Positions 19,191-28,349 are shown, numbered from the stretch's first letter. The stretch is 64,000 nucleotides of DNA from Shimia litoralis (GCF_005518135.1 NZ_SULI01000001.1:310001-374000); one strand, 5' to 3'. Notes: generated by a model from the letters alone, not told the origin. A program made the numbers and translations.

Positions 19191-20093
19191 ATGACAGCAG
19201 ATATCATTGACGGCAAAGCCTTTGCCGCCACCGTACGCGAAAAAGTCGCAGGTCACGTTGCCCGCCTAAAAGAAGAAAACGACATCACGCCGGGGCTGGC
19301 GGTTGTCTTGGTTGGTGAAGATCCTGCGTCGCAAGTGTATGTGCGCTCGAAAGGTAAGCAAACCGTCGAAGTTGGCATGAATTCTTACGAGCACAAGCTC
19401 GAGGTGGATACATCCGAAGATGACCTGCTGGCGTTGATCGCCAAGCTGAACTCTGACCCAAGTGTTCATGGTATTCTTGTGCAGCTGCCTTTGCCCAAGC
19501 ACCTTGACGAAGATTTGGTCATCAACTCGATTGACCCTGCCAAAGATGTTGACGGTTTTCATATCTCAAATGTGGGTTTGCTTGGCACAGGTCAAAAATC
19601 CATGGTGCCATGTACGCCGTTGGGGTGCCTGATGATGCTGCGGGATTATCACGGATCACTCTCTGGCATGGATGCTGTTGTTGTCGGTCGCTCAAACATT
19701 GTGGGCAAGCCTATGGCGCAACTGCTGCTGGGTGATAGCTGTACCGTGACGATCGCGCATTCGCGTACCAAAGATTTGGCCGATGTGGTGCGTCGTGCAG
19801 ATATCGTGGTGGCGGCTGTTGGACGTCCCGAGATGGTCCCAGGCGATTGGATCAAGAAAGGCGCCACAGTGATTGATGTGGGCATTAACCGGATTGATGC
19901 GCCAGAAAAGGGCGAAGGCAAAACTCGGCTTGTCGGCGATGTGCATTACGAAAGCGCTGCGGCCGTAGCAGGGGCAATTACGCCTGTTCCGGGCGGTGTC
20001 GGCCCGATCACGATTGCCTGCCTGTTGGCCAATACTGTAACGGCCTGCTGTCGCGCCAACGGCTTGGCTGAGCCAGACGGTTTGACGGCATAA
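19191..20093 (+). CDS. folD: Bifunctional methylenetetrahydrofolate dehydrogenase/methenyltetrahydrofolate cyclohydrolase FolD
   Basis: A 300-residue canonical FolD that interconverts methylene-, methenyl- and formyl-THF with NADP. Key residues are all present: Y50 and K54 in YVRSK, Q98 in VQLPLP, D121 in KDVDG, PCTP, and the [17 protein letters not shown] nucleotide loop. AGAGAGGA precedes ATG 19191. With fhs it completes the folate one-carbon module. Confidence 0.96.
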   Translation: MTADIIDGKAFAATVREKVAGHVARLKEENDITPGLAVVLVGEDPASQVYVRSKGKQTVEVGMNSYEHKLEVDTSEDDLLALIAKLNSDPSVHGILVQLPLPKHLDEDLVINSIDPAKDVDGFHISNVGLLGTGQKSMVPCTPLGCLMMLRDYHGSLSGMDAVVVGRSNIVGKPMAQLLLGDSCTVTIAHSRTKDLADVVRRADIVVAAVGRPEMVPGDWIKKGATVIDVGINRIDAPEKGEGKTRLVGDVHYESAAAVAGAITPVPGGVGPITIACLLANTVTACCRANGLAEPDGLTA

Positions 20094-20106
20094 TTTCAAG
20101 TCTCAA

Positions 20107-20139
20107 TCGGGCGTACCAAAGCGGTACGCCCGAATTTTT
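20107..20139 (+). terminator. Intrinsic terminator of the fhs-folD cluster
   Basis: Perfect 11-bp stem TCGGGCGTACC / GGTACGCCCGA with loop AAAGC and a following T5 run, 13 bp after the folD stop. Confidence 0.85.
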
Positions 20140-20187
20140 CATCGGATACCAGCGCGTTTCATTTCATCACGCTGTATCTAGAGGAGG

Positions 20188-20625
20188 TCACTTGCCGGAT
20201 ACGTCGACGGGAATCATGCTTCCGGTTAACAGCGCGATATGTCGGGTGCTATCGTCATCTTGCAGCGCATAGACGTCTGCTTGAACAATCACCAAACGAC
20301 GCCCGGGTTTTATTACACGCCCCTTTGCAATCAATAGACGCCCCGACGCCGGAGCCAGCAAATTTATTTTCATTTCGGTTGTGAGCACTTCACACGTCTC
20401 GGGCATCACAGATAGTGCGGCATACCCTGCGGCGGTATCCCCCAAGGAAAATGTCAATGCGGCGTGGCCAAACCCTTGTTGTTGCTTGAATTCTTGTAGT
20501 ATCGGTGCTGTTAAGCTGACCGAGCCAAGCGCAATTTCATCTATTTCGGCGCCGATGGTCTGCATAAAACTTTGGGCAGCAAAGCTCGCATTAATTTTGT
20601 TTTCAATGTTAGGTGACAAGGACAT
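20188..20625 (-). CDS. PaaI-family hotdog thioesterase
   Basis: A 145-residue single-domain hotdog protein. The helix segment QQGFGHAALTFSLGDTAAGYAA carries the H-G-x3-S/T-L-x-D-x-A-type active-site pattern of PaaI thioesterases (here GHAALTFSLGDTA). It would hydrolyse an acyl- or aryl-CoA; the substrate is unknown. AAGGGGAAA lies upstream of the ATG at 20625. Divergent from the LytTR regulator gene with 66 bp between them. Confidence 0.8.
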   Translation of the reverse strand: MSLSPNIENKINASFAAQSFMQTIGAEIDEIALGSVSLTAPILQEFKQQQGFGHAALTFSLGDTAAGYAALSVMPETCEVLTTEMKINLLAPASGRLLIAKGRVIKPGRRLVIVQADVYALQDDDSTRHIALLTGSMIPVDVSGK

Positions 20626-20691
20626 GGTATTTCCCCTTAGCGGCGAGAGTATTTTTTGCAAAGATTTACGGACACGTTAAAAGCGAAACAC

Positions 20692-21558
20692 ATGTCAAAA
20701 CAAGTTCAGCCTGAAGTGAAACACCAGAATCCGGTCGACCCGGTTGCTCATATTTTGAACAGCTTTCGGGAAACCTATGCATCGCTCTTATCTCCGGGCA
20801 CTCTGACAATTTGGGTGGTCAGCACGATCACAGCATCTGTCGCTGGTCCCTTTGGGACATTTTCCAGCATGAGCTTACTGCTGCGCTTTGGGTTTTGGGC
20901 TGCGGTGGTGACACTCTCTATTTTGCTTGGATACTTTGGGCATGCCGTGGCCACGAGCATTGTGGACGCGTCCAATTTTGTCCGGCGAACGGTGTTGGCA
21001 TCCACAATCTCTTCGGGATTGATTGCCGGATTGGTGTATTTTCTGTCGTCACCTGCTGGGCCGTGGGCAAGCGTTGGCCGCCCAGAGTTTACGGTTCTAT
21101 TAAGTTACGTCTTCTTGATCTGTGGATCTGTTGGATGTTTTCGTATTCTTATTCATTCTCTATTGAATAATGCGCAACTGGACGCAGGTGTTCCTGACGT
21201 AGAGCCCGATGCGGTTCTGTCGTCTGCTGTTGTGCCCCCCGCAACGCAACAACCAAGATTGGCGAAACGGTTGCCCGAAGGGGCAAGGGGCGACATCTTG
21301 CGCGTTTCTGTTCAAGACCATTTTGTAGATGTTCTTACAGATCAAGGAACAACCAGCATCCGCATGCGGTTTCGCGATGCGTTGGATGAAATTGACTGCG
21401 TCGAAGGGTGGCGGGTGCATCGGTCACATTGGGTGGCACGTGCGGCTGTTATCGAGGTCCGCAAGGAAAAAGGGCGCATGTTTGTCTGTCTCCGTGATGG
21501 TTCGGAAGTGCCCGTTAGTCGAAATTATCGGGAGCAGCTGGAGCGCGAAGAGTTTTAG
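20692..21558 (+). CDS. Membrane-anchored LytTR-family DNA-binding regulator
   Basis: A 288-residue protein: four predicted membrane helices (about 40-165) followed by a cytoplasmic LytTR DNA-binding domain (ILRVSVQDHFVDVLTDQG to VPVSRNYREQL). The MRFRDALDEI and W-R-V-H-R-S-H-W-V motifs are typical. There is no response-regulator receiver domain, so it probably senses a membrane or small-molecule signal directly. Its stop overlaps the stop region of the convergent phosphoesterase gene by 4 bp. Confidence 0.85.
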   Translation: MSKQVQPEVKHQNPVDPVAHILNSFRETYASLLSPGTLTIWVVSTITASVAGPFGTFSSMSLLLRFGFWAAVVTLSILLGYFGHAVATSIVDASNFVRRTVLASTISSGLIAGLVYFLSSPAGPWASVGRPEFTVLLSYVFLICGSVGCFRILIHSLLNNAQLDAGVPDVEPDAVLSSAVVPPATQQPRLAKRLPEGARGDILRVSVQDHFVDVLTDQGTTSIRMRFRDALDEIDCVEGWRVHRSHWVARAAVIEVRKEKGRMFVCLRDGSEVPVSRNYREQLEREEF

Positions 21559-22229
21559 ACGGCTGTCTCGCGCGGCATGTCGATGATGCGTGGCGTCGGG
21601 CCAGTGACAATGGCCTGTGCTTCGCGGCGCATCAATGCGGATAATGTGCCTTCGTGCCCGGGCCGTGGACGCGTTTGCCCTGCATAGGATGGCAGGATCA
21701 CGCGATCACTGTCGAAGAGGAACGCGGGGCGCGACGTCGAGCGAAGTCGGGTCTGCATTTGGACGCGTGGATGAAAACAGCCCGAGACTTCGCCACTTTG
21801 GGTGCTCATTGCCTGATGTCGAAAGCTCAGCGGTGGCACCGGTAAGACGGCGAGGTGGCTGCCTCCCAACGCGACAGGTCCGGCATCATGGACGCCTTCA
21901 ATCCAGACCCAACGCCGCCCCGCTTGCAAGCGTGATATCCACAAGCGATCCTGTTCGGGAAGTGTGATGCCGGTATCTGGCGTGTCGAAACTATCGCCAA
22001 GGCAAATCACCGTCGCAGCATGCGTTAACTGCAGGTCGGTTTCTAGGCGAATTAATGTGTCGCGGGTTGTGTGTGATGTGTGTCCTTGCGCAGACTGCGG
22101 TCTTGTCTCATCCGAGCTGCCCAATAGAAGGTCAGATACGCATAGAATGCGTGTTTCCGGCCACCATAGCGCCCCGGATCCAAGAGCAAGTAACTGGGCA
22201 CCAGCAAGGGAAAATGACACACCATCCAT
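21555..22229 (-). CDS. PdeM-like metallophosphoesterase with degenerate metal site
   Basis: About 224 residues, matching the ligase-associated DNA damage response endonuclease PdeM along its length (SFSLAGAQLLALGSGALWW, VICLGDSFD, FRHQA, VILPSYAG). Several metal ligands are changed: D-L-H-L-G-K reads D33-L-L-L-G-S, G-N-H-D reads G-V113-H-D, and G-H-x-H-P reads G-C151-F-H-P. It is probably inactive or repurposed. The usual helicase/ligase partners are not in the window. ATG 22229 fits the family start; a TTG lies 18 bp upstream. Confidence 0.75.
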   Translation of the reverse strand: MDGVSFSLAGAQLLALGSGALWWPETRILCVSDLLLGSSDETRPQSAQGHTSHTTRDTLIRLETDLQLTHAATVICLGDSFDTPDTGITLPEQDRLWISRLQAGRRWVWIEGVHDAGPVALGGSHLAVLPVPPLSFRHQAMSTQSGEVSGCFHPRVQMQTRLRSTSRPAFLFDSDRVILPSYAGQTRPRPGHEGTLSALMRREAQAIVTGPTPRIIDMPRETAV

Positions 22230-22347
22230 GGTCCATTGGTGCCGCAAAAGACGCGTGCGAGCAAGAGTATTACAGGACAGTGAGCACTTTCAGGTTGTTT
22301 CGAGCGGCACTGAAAATGTTCTTAAACTGTCAAGACACACGGAAGTA

Positions 22348-22671
22348 TTAAGCTTCTTGCGCAGGTCCACAGAACAAACGGTAGAGCATACCGATGACTT
22401 CGGCGGTGTTTTCATCGGCCAGACTGTAGAAAATGGTTTTCCCTTCTCGCCGCGTTTGCACCAAACCTTCTTCGCGCAGGCGCGCCAACATTTGGCTCAC
22501 GGCAGCCTGACGAATTTCCAGCAGGCTCTCTAGCTCTCCAACTGATTTCTCTCCAGATCCTAAATGGCAGAGGATCATGAGGCGGCCTTCGTGTGCCAGC
22601 GTCTTGAGATAGGCGGCTGCACTTGCGGCGCTTCTTGCCATTTCGGCAGGTGGGGCAGGGGGCTTCTGCAT
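22348..22671 (-). CDS. ArsR-family regulator of the SqrR/BigR persulfide-sensing type
   Basis: A 107-residue winged-helix repressor. The recognition helix region is IRQAAVSQMLARLREEGLV with REGKTIFYSL in the wing. Cys35 (LMILCHLG) and Cys101 (LYRLFCG) occupy the places of the two cysteines that form a polysulfide bridge in SqrR and BigR, and no metal-binding ELCVCDL-type site is seen. Those regulators control sulfide oxidation genes, but no sulfur gene is nearby. Lies 64 bp downstream of the enolase-family gene on the same strand. Confidence 0.82.
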   Translation of the reverse strand: MQKPPAPPAEMARSAASAAAYLKTLAHEGRLMILCHLGSGEKSVGELESLLEIRQAAVSQMLARLREEGLVQTRREGKTIFYSLADENTAEVIGMLYRLFCGPAQEA

Positions 22672-22735
22672 GTTCAAGGTTCGGGGCTCCTCAGTCTTTT
22701 CTAAGATATAGCATGCTGATTTGGAAAGAGCGAGA

Positions 22736-23968
22736 TCACTTGGTCTTAAGTGGAGCCCCCCCAGCAAAATGGTTATCTTGGGCGTAACTGCAGGGTGCAT
22801 CCTGCATTTCCAAATGTAGCCCCGCGCCGCTGTATGGGTGCGCGCGGGCCAAGGCTTCATTCACGTCAATTCCAAGACCCGCCTTGGTAGGGGCAGCAAT
22901 GAAGCCTTCGTCGACGGCAATTGTTCCACCGATCAGATCGCGGTGAAAATCTGTTTCGATGCACTCCACGAGCAGACAGTTGGGTATCGATACGCCCAAT
23001 TGAATATTCGCCGCCCATTCGATTGGTCCCGCATAGAGATGCGGAGCGATCTGTGCGTTGTAAACTTCGGCGATCGCAGCAATCTTTTTTGTTTCCCATA
23101 TTCCGCCAGAGCGCCCCAGAGCGGGTTGCAAAATCGTTGCGGCGCCAAGGCGCAGGGCTTCGGCGAACTCTGCCTTGGTGGTCAGTCGCTCGCCTGTTGC
23201 CACGGGGGTTGTGACCGCGCGAGCCACCTTGGCCATCTCGGCAAGGGCATCTGGCGGTGTGGGTTCCTCGAACCAAAGAGGGGAAAACGGTTCCAACGCG
23301 GTGCCCAATCGAATGGCACCAGCCGTCGAGAATTGCCCATGCGTGCCAAACAGCAAATCGGCGCGATCTGCGATGGCATCACGAATGGCTTGGCAGAATG
23401 CCACGGATTTGGTGATGTCGCGCATTGCGGGCATATGACCGCCGCGCATGGTGTAGGGGCCTGCGGGGTCAAATTTGATCGCCGTATAGCCTTTGTTGAC
23501 CATCGCCAATGCGGCCTCTGCTGCCATGTCAGGAGACGACCAAAAGGTATCGGTATCATGATGGTCTTGCGGATACAGATAGGTATAGGCCCGCAAGCGA
23601 TCATTCATCTTGCCGCCAAGCAAGGCATACACAGGGCGATCACGGTCTTTGCCCAGAATATCCCAGCACGCGATTTCCAGACCGGAGTAGGCGCCCATCA
23701 TGGTCAGGTCGGGGCGCTGGGTGAAACCGGACGAATAGCATTGGCGAAACAGCTTTTCGATATCTTCTGGGTTTGCGTCGAGAAAATACCGATCGAACAC
23801 GTCCCGTATCACGTGGGTCATGGACTGTGGTCCGACCGATGCGGCGTAACACTCGCCCCAGCCGACCACTCCGGTATCTGTCGTCAGCTTGATCAAAATC
23901 CAATATTGCCCGCCCCATCCGGGGGCTGGCGGTGCGGTGACAATGACATCAAGCTCACGAAGCTTCAT
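22736..23968 (-). CDS. Mandelate racemase/muconate lactonizing enzyme (enolase superfamily) protein
   Basis: A 410-residue enolase-superfamily enzyme: capping domain, then a barrel with A-I-K-F-D-P (catalytic Lys strand), W-F-E-E-P (metal Glu), ATGERL (metal Glu) and a late HLYAGPIEW (catalytic His). It most resembles acid-sugar dehydratases. The strand that normally gives the first metal Asp reads L-F-G-T-H-G-Q, seen in one subfamily as I recall. Substrate unknown. No transporter or sugar operon adjoins. Confidence 0.78.
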   Translation of the reverse strand: MKLRELDVIVTAPPAPGWGGQYWILIKLTTDTGVVGWGECYAASVGPQSMTHVIRDVFDRYFLDANPEDIEKLFRQCYSSGFTQRPDLTMMGAYSGLEIACWDILGKDRDRPVYALLGGKMNDRLRAYTYLYPQDHHDTDTFWSSPDMAAEAALAMVNKGYTAIKFDPAGPYTMRGGHMPAMRDITKSVAFCQAIRDAIADRADLLFGTHGQFSTAGAIRLGTALEPFSPLWFEEPTPPDALAEMAKVARAVTTPVATGERLTTKAEFAEALRLGAATILQPALGRSGGIWETKKIAAIAEVYNAQIAPHLYAGPIEWAANIQLGVSIPNCLLVECIETDFHRDLIGGTIAVDEGFIAAPTKAGLGIDVNEALARAHPYSGAGLHLEMQDAPCSYAQDNHFAGGAPLKTK

Positions 23969-24055
23969 GGCGGCTCTCCTGCTGTTTCAAGATACCGTGC
24001 GGTGGACGCACTCTGGTGTCCAGAAAAAATCAGGTGATCTATTGCAAGGGCAAGA

Positions 24056-25288
24056 TTAGTCGCGGCGCACAAACCCCAAGATAAAGATGGCCAGCAGCAG
24101 CACCACATTGATGACCACAAGGCCGGTCAATGCACTTGATGCGGTGGATTGAATCCAACTTGGGAACTCGGATGCTTCGGCGCGGCGAAACGATAGCAGC
24201 GACAAGGCAAAGGATGAAATCGCCAGCGTGTCCAGCCCCGCAATGAAATACAAAAGCTTGGATTGAATTTCGAGTTGCAGTTTTGATTTCTCGTCGCTGA
24301 CGTATTTTACGAAATCCCGAAAATCACACACGGCATTGTGCAGGCTCTCATAGTCTTCTTCGACCTGCCAGCGGTCATCAGTGGCATCATAACAGTTGGC
24401 CAGCCATGGTTTGAGGTTGGCGCGATAATCTGCGCGTTGCTGGCGTGAGATCTGAAGATAAAAGGTCAGTTCGTTCATGGCCGTGTTGAGGGCTTTCAAA
24501 CGCTGCCCTTTCAGATCAGACGTGCGCGTGACAGCGGACTCTAAGACCGAGCTTCGAATGCGACGGGCCTTGAGCCAATTGATTTGAAGGCGAATCATCA
24601 GGGACGTGAAATAGAATTCTTCTGCATGGTCCTGTCGCAAAATTGCCGAATAGCTCCAGCCCCCGAAAATGGCCCATTTTTCGCTTGGGCCGTCATGCTG
24701 GGACACGGCACAGTCGGCAAGCTCCAGTCCCTCAGCGATAAACAGTTCGTCAAGGCGGCTTCTGAATGCGGCGGTGTCTGGCCCGCCAAACACACGATGG
24801 ATTGGGGTTTTCAGATCATGATCAATCTCAATTTTCGCCGACAGGGCGATGCGGGCGACCAAGGCTTTGACCAATGGCTCTGCATGGGGCAAGACGTTTT
24901 GAAAATAGTCCGCCTGAGACAGATCTGTTGCACGGGTAAGGTCGTTAAACTGGGCTGCGTACAACAGGCAGATATCCCCCGTCGCAAGCAAGAATATTTT
25001 GAAAAAACAGCTCGTCGTATGTGGCTCGGGCGATTGAATATGACCGCTTAAATCCCATTCCAACGAGGCATTGCGTCGAAGCGCGCTGAGGCAATCGGAA
25101 AATACATCTCCGGAAAAGACGGTCTCTGTGCCGCCGATATGGACATCATCGCGATTGGCAGAGATTTGCTTGGGGATCATGCCAAGGATCGGGCACTGAA
25201 TATCGATCAATGAATCCACGGTACTCATCAAGGTGACGCGTTGCGGTGTGGAAAGGTGAACTGGATGAATATAATAGCGTGAAAACAT
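24056..25288 (-). CDS. Unknown protein with C-terminal pair of membrane helices (CorA-like layout)
   Basis: A 410-residue protein I do not recognise. A soluble part of about 340 residues, rich in helices (for example IRLQINWLKARRIRSSVLESAV and YADY-like ISRQQRADYRANL), leads into a long helix and two membrane segments (about 347-367 and 385-405) before a short basic end RRD. This order resembles CorA/ZntB transporters, but the G-M-N motif between the helices is absent. Its ATG lies 4 bp after the SET gene stop, so the two are probably co-translated. Confidence 0.6.
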   Translation of the reverse strand: MFSRYYIHPVHLSTPQRVTLMSTVDSLIDIQCPILGMIPKQISANRDDVHIGGTETVFSGDVFSDCLSALRRNASLEWDLSGHIQSPEPHTTSCFFKIFLLATGDICLLYAAQFNDLTRATDLSQADYFQNVLPHAEPLVKALVARIALSAKIEIDHDLKTPIHRVFGGPDTAAFRSRLDELFIAEGLELADCAVSQHDGPSEKWAIFGGWSYSAILRQDHAEEFYFTSLMIRLQINWLKARRIRSSVLESAVTRTSDLKGQRLKALNTAMNELTFYLQISRQQRADYRANLKPWLANCYDATDDRWQVEEDYESLHNAVCDFRDFVKYVSDEKSKLQLEIQSKLLYFIAGLDTLAISSFALSLLSFRRAEASEFPSWIQSTASSALTGLVVINVVLLLAIFILGFVRRD

Positions 25289-25292
25289 ATAG

Positions 25293-25718
25293 TTATGTAA
25301 GTAAATACGCTCCTAAGGGTGATGCAAGGTAGGCCTCGGGTACACCGTGTTCCAAATAATTCAAGGTCAGCTCTTCCTCTTTCGAAATGGCGCGTCGTGC
25401 CTGAATAGCCCACCCATCAGGCACAATGGATAAATTCGGCGTAGAGCTATGATTTATCAAGGCATATAGCGTGGCGAAGGGACGGCATAAGACCAAATTT
25501 CCCCCTATGCCGTTCCACTCGAGCGTGGCGACATCTGGGTGGGAGGCGTAATCGACAACTTGTCCGTCGAGGTGACCCAAAACAGCATTCTGATCGAAAT
25601 CTCGGGCGGCAAAAAGTCCTTGGCCGTGGATTTGGCTTGGGGCTTCGTACACAGTCCGGAGATTGGTGATACGTTGCCCCGTGGGAGGGACAACAAATTC
25701 TGGCGTCGGATCAGTCAT
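25293..25718 (-). CDS. SET-domain protein
   Basis: A 141-residue protein made almost only of a SET methyltransferase-type domain: H-G-Q-G-L-F-A near the N terminus, the knot motif ALINHSSTPNLSI (N-H-x-x-x-P-N) and ARRAISKEEELTLNY (E-L-T-x-N/D-Y). SET proteins methylate lysines of proteins; the bacterial targets are mostly unknown. The C-terminal Cys-rich post-SET zinc site is missing. No clear Shine-Dalgarno before ATG 25718. Confidence 0.8.
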   Translation of the reverse strand: MTDPTPEFVVPPTGQRITNLRTVYEAPSQIHGQGLFAARDFDQNAVLGHLDGQVVDYASHPDVATLEWNGIGGNLVLCRPFATLYALINHSSTPNLSIVPDGWAIQARRAISKEEELTLNYLEHGVPEAYLASPLGAYLLT

Positions 25719-25835
25719 GCCAAAACGGTAGAGATCAAGATGCGCCGAGACAAGATCAAACTGGCAGACATGATGTCGTTTCGGGTGACTTGCACAGTGG
25801 CCCCCGCATGCAATCAACACACGGAGGCGTATGGA

Positions 25836-26924
25836 TTAGGTGTCGAACAAAATCACGTTGCGTTTCGCTGAGCCGGTTTTTGTATCGGCAATCGCGTCGT
25901 TGATTTGATCCAAAGTCCAGCGGCCAGAGATTAACTCGTCTAGTTTGAGGCGGCCTTGTTTGTACAAGTCTACCATCCAAGGGATATCACGCTTGATCAC
26001 CACATCCCCCATCTTTGAACCCTGCATGCCTTGCCCCACCGCCGCCAGAACAACCGGTTCGTAGGTCGATTTTGCGCCAGAATGGGGCATGCCAACCATA
26101 ATGATCTTGCCACCTGGTGCGAGGTATCGCGGGGCCAGATCATACGCAGGGATTGCCCCGACCGTGACGATCACGGCATCCGCGCCACGCCCCATTGCCC
26201 GAAGCGCCTGGACATAGGGTTTCTTGTCTGTGGCCAGAACCCCATCGGTGGCGCCAAACTCTTTGGCGATGGCCAGTTTTTCTTCGCTCATATCCACGGC
26301 CACGATACGGCGTGCACCCGCGATGCGCGCGCCTTGGATGGCGTTCAATCCGACACCCCCTGCACCGATGACAACCACGTCCTGTCCCGCACGAATTTCG
26401 GCGGCATTCACAACGGCTCCGATGCCGGTGATGACACCACAAGCGATCAAACTTGCGGCTTCCATCGGAATGTCTTTCGGAATTTTTACAACTTGGCTTT
26501 GGTCCACCACCACCTTTTCGGCGAACGCGCCACAGGCCATTGCCTGATGCAATTTTCTGCCGTCTGCGGTGGCCAGCGGCCCCTTGTCACCATCATAGGG
26601 GGTTTGGCAAATCACAGGTTTCCCACCGGAACAAGACGGGCAGGTCCCACAGGCGCGGATCAGGGTGACCACAACACTGTCTCCCTCTGCCACGCCCTTG
26701 ACACCAGCGCCGACATTGGTGACCAACCCAGCCGCCTCGTGGCCATAGACTGCGGGCAGGCTGCCACCCCATGCGCCTTCTGCAAAAGAAATATCAGAAT
26801 GGCACACTGCCACCGCCTTGAGCGTCACTTCAATTTCGCCCATTTCAGGGCCGCGCAAGACCACATCTTCGACAGTTAACGGGGCACCAAATTCATGGCA
26901 AACGGCGGCTTTGATTGTCGACAT
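25836..26924 (-). CDS. Zinc-dependent alcohol dehydrogenase
   Basis: A 362-residue medium-chain dehydrogenase. Catalytic zinc ligands sit in AVCHSDISF and Y-G-H-E-A-A-G; the structural zinc site is the four-Cys block C-G-T-C-P-S-C-S then C; the NAD(P) loop is VIGAGGVGLNAIQGA. Similar to class III-like and aryl/allyl alcohol dehydrogenases, but the substrate cannot be read from sequence. First gene of a possible minus-strand unit; the SET gene starts 118 bp downstream. Confidence 0.85.
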   Translation of the reverse strand: MSTIKAAVCHEFGAPLTVEDVVLRGPEMGEIEVTLKAVAVCHSDISFAEGAWGGSLPAVYGHEAAGLVTNVGAGVKGVAEGDSVVVTLIRACGTCPSCSGGKPVICQTPYDGDKGPLATADGRKLHQAMACGAFAEKVVVDQSQVVKIPKDIPMEAASLIACGVITGIGAVVNAAEIRAGQDVVVIGAGGVGLNAIQGARIAGARRIVAVDMSEEKLAIAKEFGATDGVLATDKKPYVQALRAMGRGADAVIVTVGAIPAYDLAPRYLAPGGKIIMVGMPHSGAKSTYEPVVLAAVGQGMQGSKMGDVVIKRDIPWMVDLYKQGRLKLDELISGRWTLDQINDAIADTKTGSAKRNVILFDT

Positions 26925-27009
26925 TCAGATTCTCCAAAGTGTTGACCCAGCGTCGCCTGACGGAGTCACCAGCGCAAGCGTGAAATTGGTTTGACGTTTG
27001 GTAACAACC

Positions 27010-28227
27010 TTAAGTTCGGCGGCGCGAGGTCAGGAAAATCACGGTGGCACACAACATGACCAGCGCTGAAAACAGGAACGGCGCGCCGGGGGCGTAATAG
27101 GGGCCTTCTGTTTCGGAAAAGCGGGCAAAAGCTTGGGTCATCAATATGGGCGAGATGATGGTGGCAAGGGATGTCAGGCTTGCCAGAACGCCTTGAAGTT
27201 CGCCTTGGGCGTCATCGCCCACACGACGTGACATCACGGCCTGCAGCGCAGGAATGCCGATTGCGCCGAGCGCCGTGATCGGGATCATCAAAAGAACCAG
27301 CATTCCGTTTGTCGCCATGCCAAAAAACACCAAAGAGGCAGTTTCGATCCACAACCCCAGCGACACGGTCCCACGCGTGCCAAGCAGTCGGATCGAGGGG
27401 GCGACCAACAACCCTTGGGACAGCGCATAGCACCCCCCGTAGATGGCAAAGGACAGCCCCAGCATGGCGGGGGACCATTGAAATAACTCGGTCGCGTAAT
27501 ATGGCCAGACCGAGACATAGACGATCACGGCCACTTCGTAGAAAAAGAACACGATCAAGAGTTTTGTCAGTTCGGGAAGCTTTCCAATTGCGTAGAGCGC
27601 CCCAAGCGGATTGGCCCGCAGCCAGCTAAAGGGGCGGCGAATGGCATCGGTCACGGTTTCTTTCAGAACAAAATACCCCAACACGGTATTGCTCAACGCC
27701 AATACGGCGGCCACGTAAAACGGGGTGCGCGTGCCGACTTCGGCCAACACGCCGCCCAACAATGGGCCGAGCACAAACCCCACCCCAAAGCCTACGCCGA
27801 TCAAGCCAAAATTACGGGCCTTTTCGTCGGGTTTTGAGATGTCAGCCATATAGGCAGATGCTGTGGCATAGGTGGCAGATGTGACACCTCCTACAAGGCG
27901 TCCGACAAGCAACAGCCAAATGCTGCCTGCAACAGCCATCACCAGATAATCCGCGGCCATCACCAAAAGTGAAATCAACAACACCGGCCGTCGCCCGAAG
28001 CGATCCGAGATGGACCCAATCAGTGGGCCGCACAAAAACTGGGTCACCGCAAAAGCTGTGGTCAGGATACCGCCCCAGATGGCCGCATCCGCAAGCGTGT
28101 TGCCGCTGACCTCTTGGATGAGGTCGGGCATCACAGGCAGAATGAGCCCGAACCCCATTGCGTCAATTGCGACTGTGGTGAGGATAAACAAAATAGGTAA
28201 ACGACGGGACATAAGGCAGATACTCAA
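27010..28227 (-). CDS. TetA-type MFS multidrug/tetracycline efflux transporter
   Basis: A 405-residue, 12-helix major facilitator. Motif A is GSISDRFGRRPVLL between helices 2 and 3, and helix 5 has the antiporter motif GFGVGFVLGPLLGG. Best fit is the TCR/Tet DHA1 family of proton-driven drug exporters. TTG 28227 follows AAGGAT with 8-bp spacing; ATG 28212 lacks a site. Drug specificity is unknown. It lies 120 bp downstream of pcaB. Confidence 0.82.
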   Translation of the reverse strand: MSICLMSRRLPILFILTTVAIDAMGFGLILPVMPDLIQEVSGNTLADAAIWGGILTTAFAVTQFLCGPLIGSISDRFGRRPVLLISLLVMAADYLVMAVAGSIWLLLVGRLVGGVTSATYATASAYMADISKPDEKARNFGLIGVGFGVGFVLGPLLGGVLAEVGTRTPFYVAAVLALSNTVLGYFVLKETVTDAIRRPFSWLRANPLGALYAIGKLPELTKLLIVFFFYEVAVIVYVSVWPYYATELFQWSPAMLGLSFAIYGGCYALSQGLLVAPSIRLLGTRGTVSLGLWIETASLVFFGMATNGMLVLLMIPITALGAIGIPALQAVMSRRVGDDAQGELQGVLASLTSLATIISPILMTQAFARFSETEGPYYAPGAPFLFSALVMLCATVIFLTSRRRT

Positions 28228-28349
28228 ATCGTGATCCTTACCAATAGGGTGCGAAATCGAGTTTGAGAAGAGCCTCGGATGGTTCCCTGACGTGATATGT
28301 GTTTTCGGCAGGAAATGGGGTATCGCCTGCGCATTAGCGCATTAGCGGC

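Noticed and set aside
22838-24037. 399-codon open frame on the plus strand
   Set aside because: Antisense to the enolase-superfamily gene, which has clear motifs on the minus strand.
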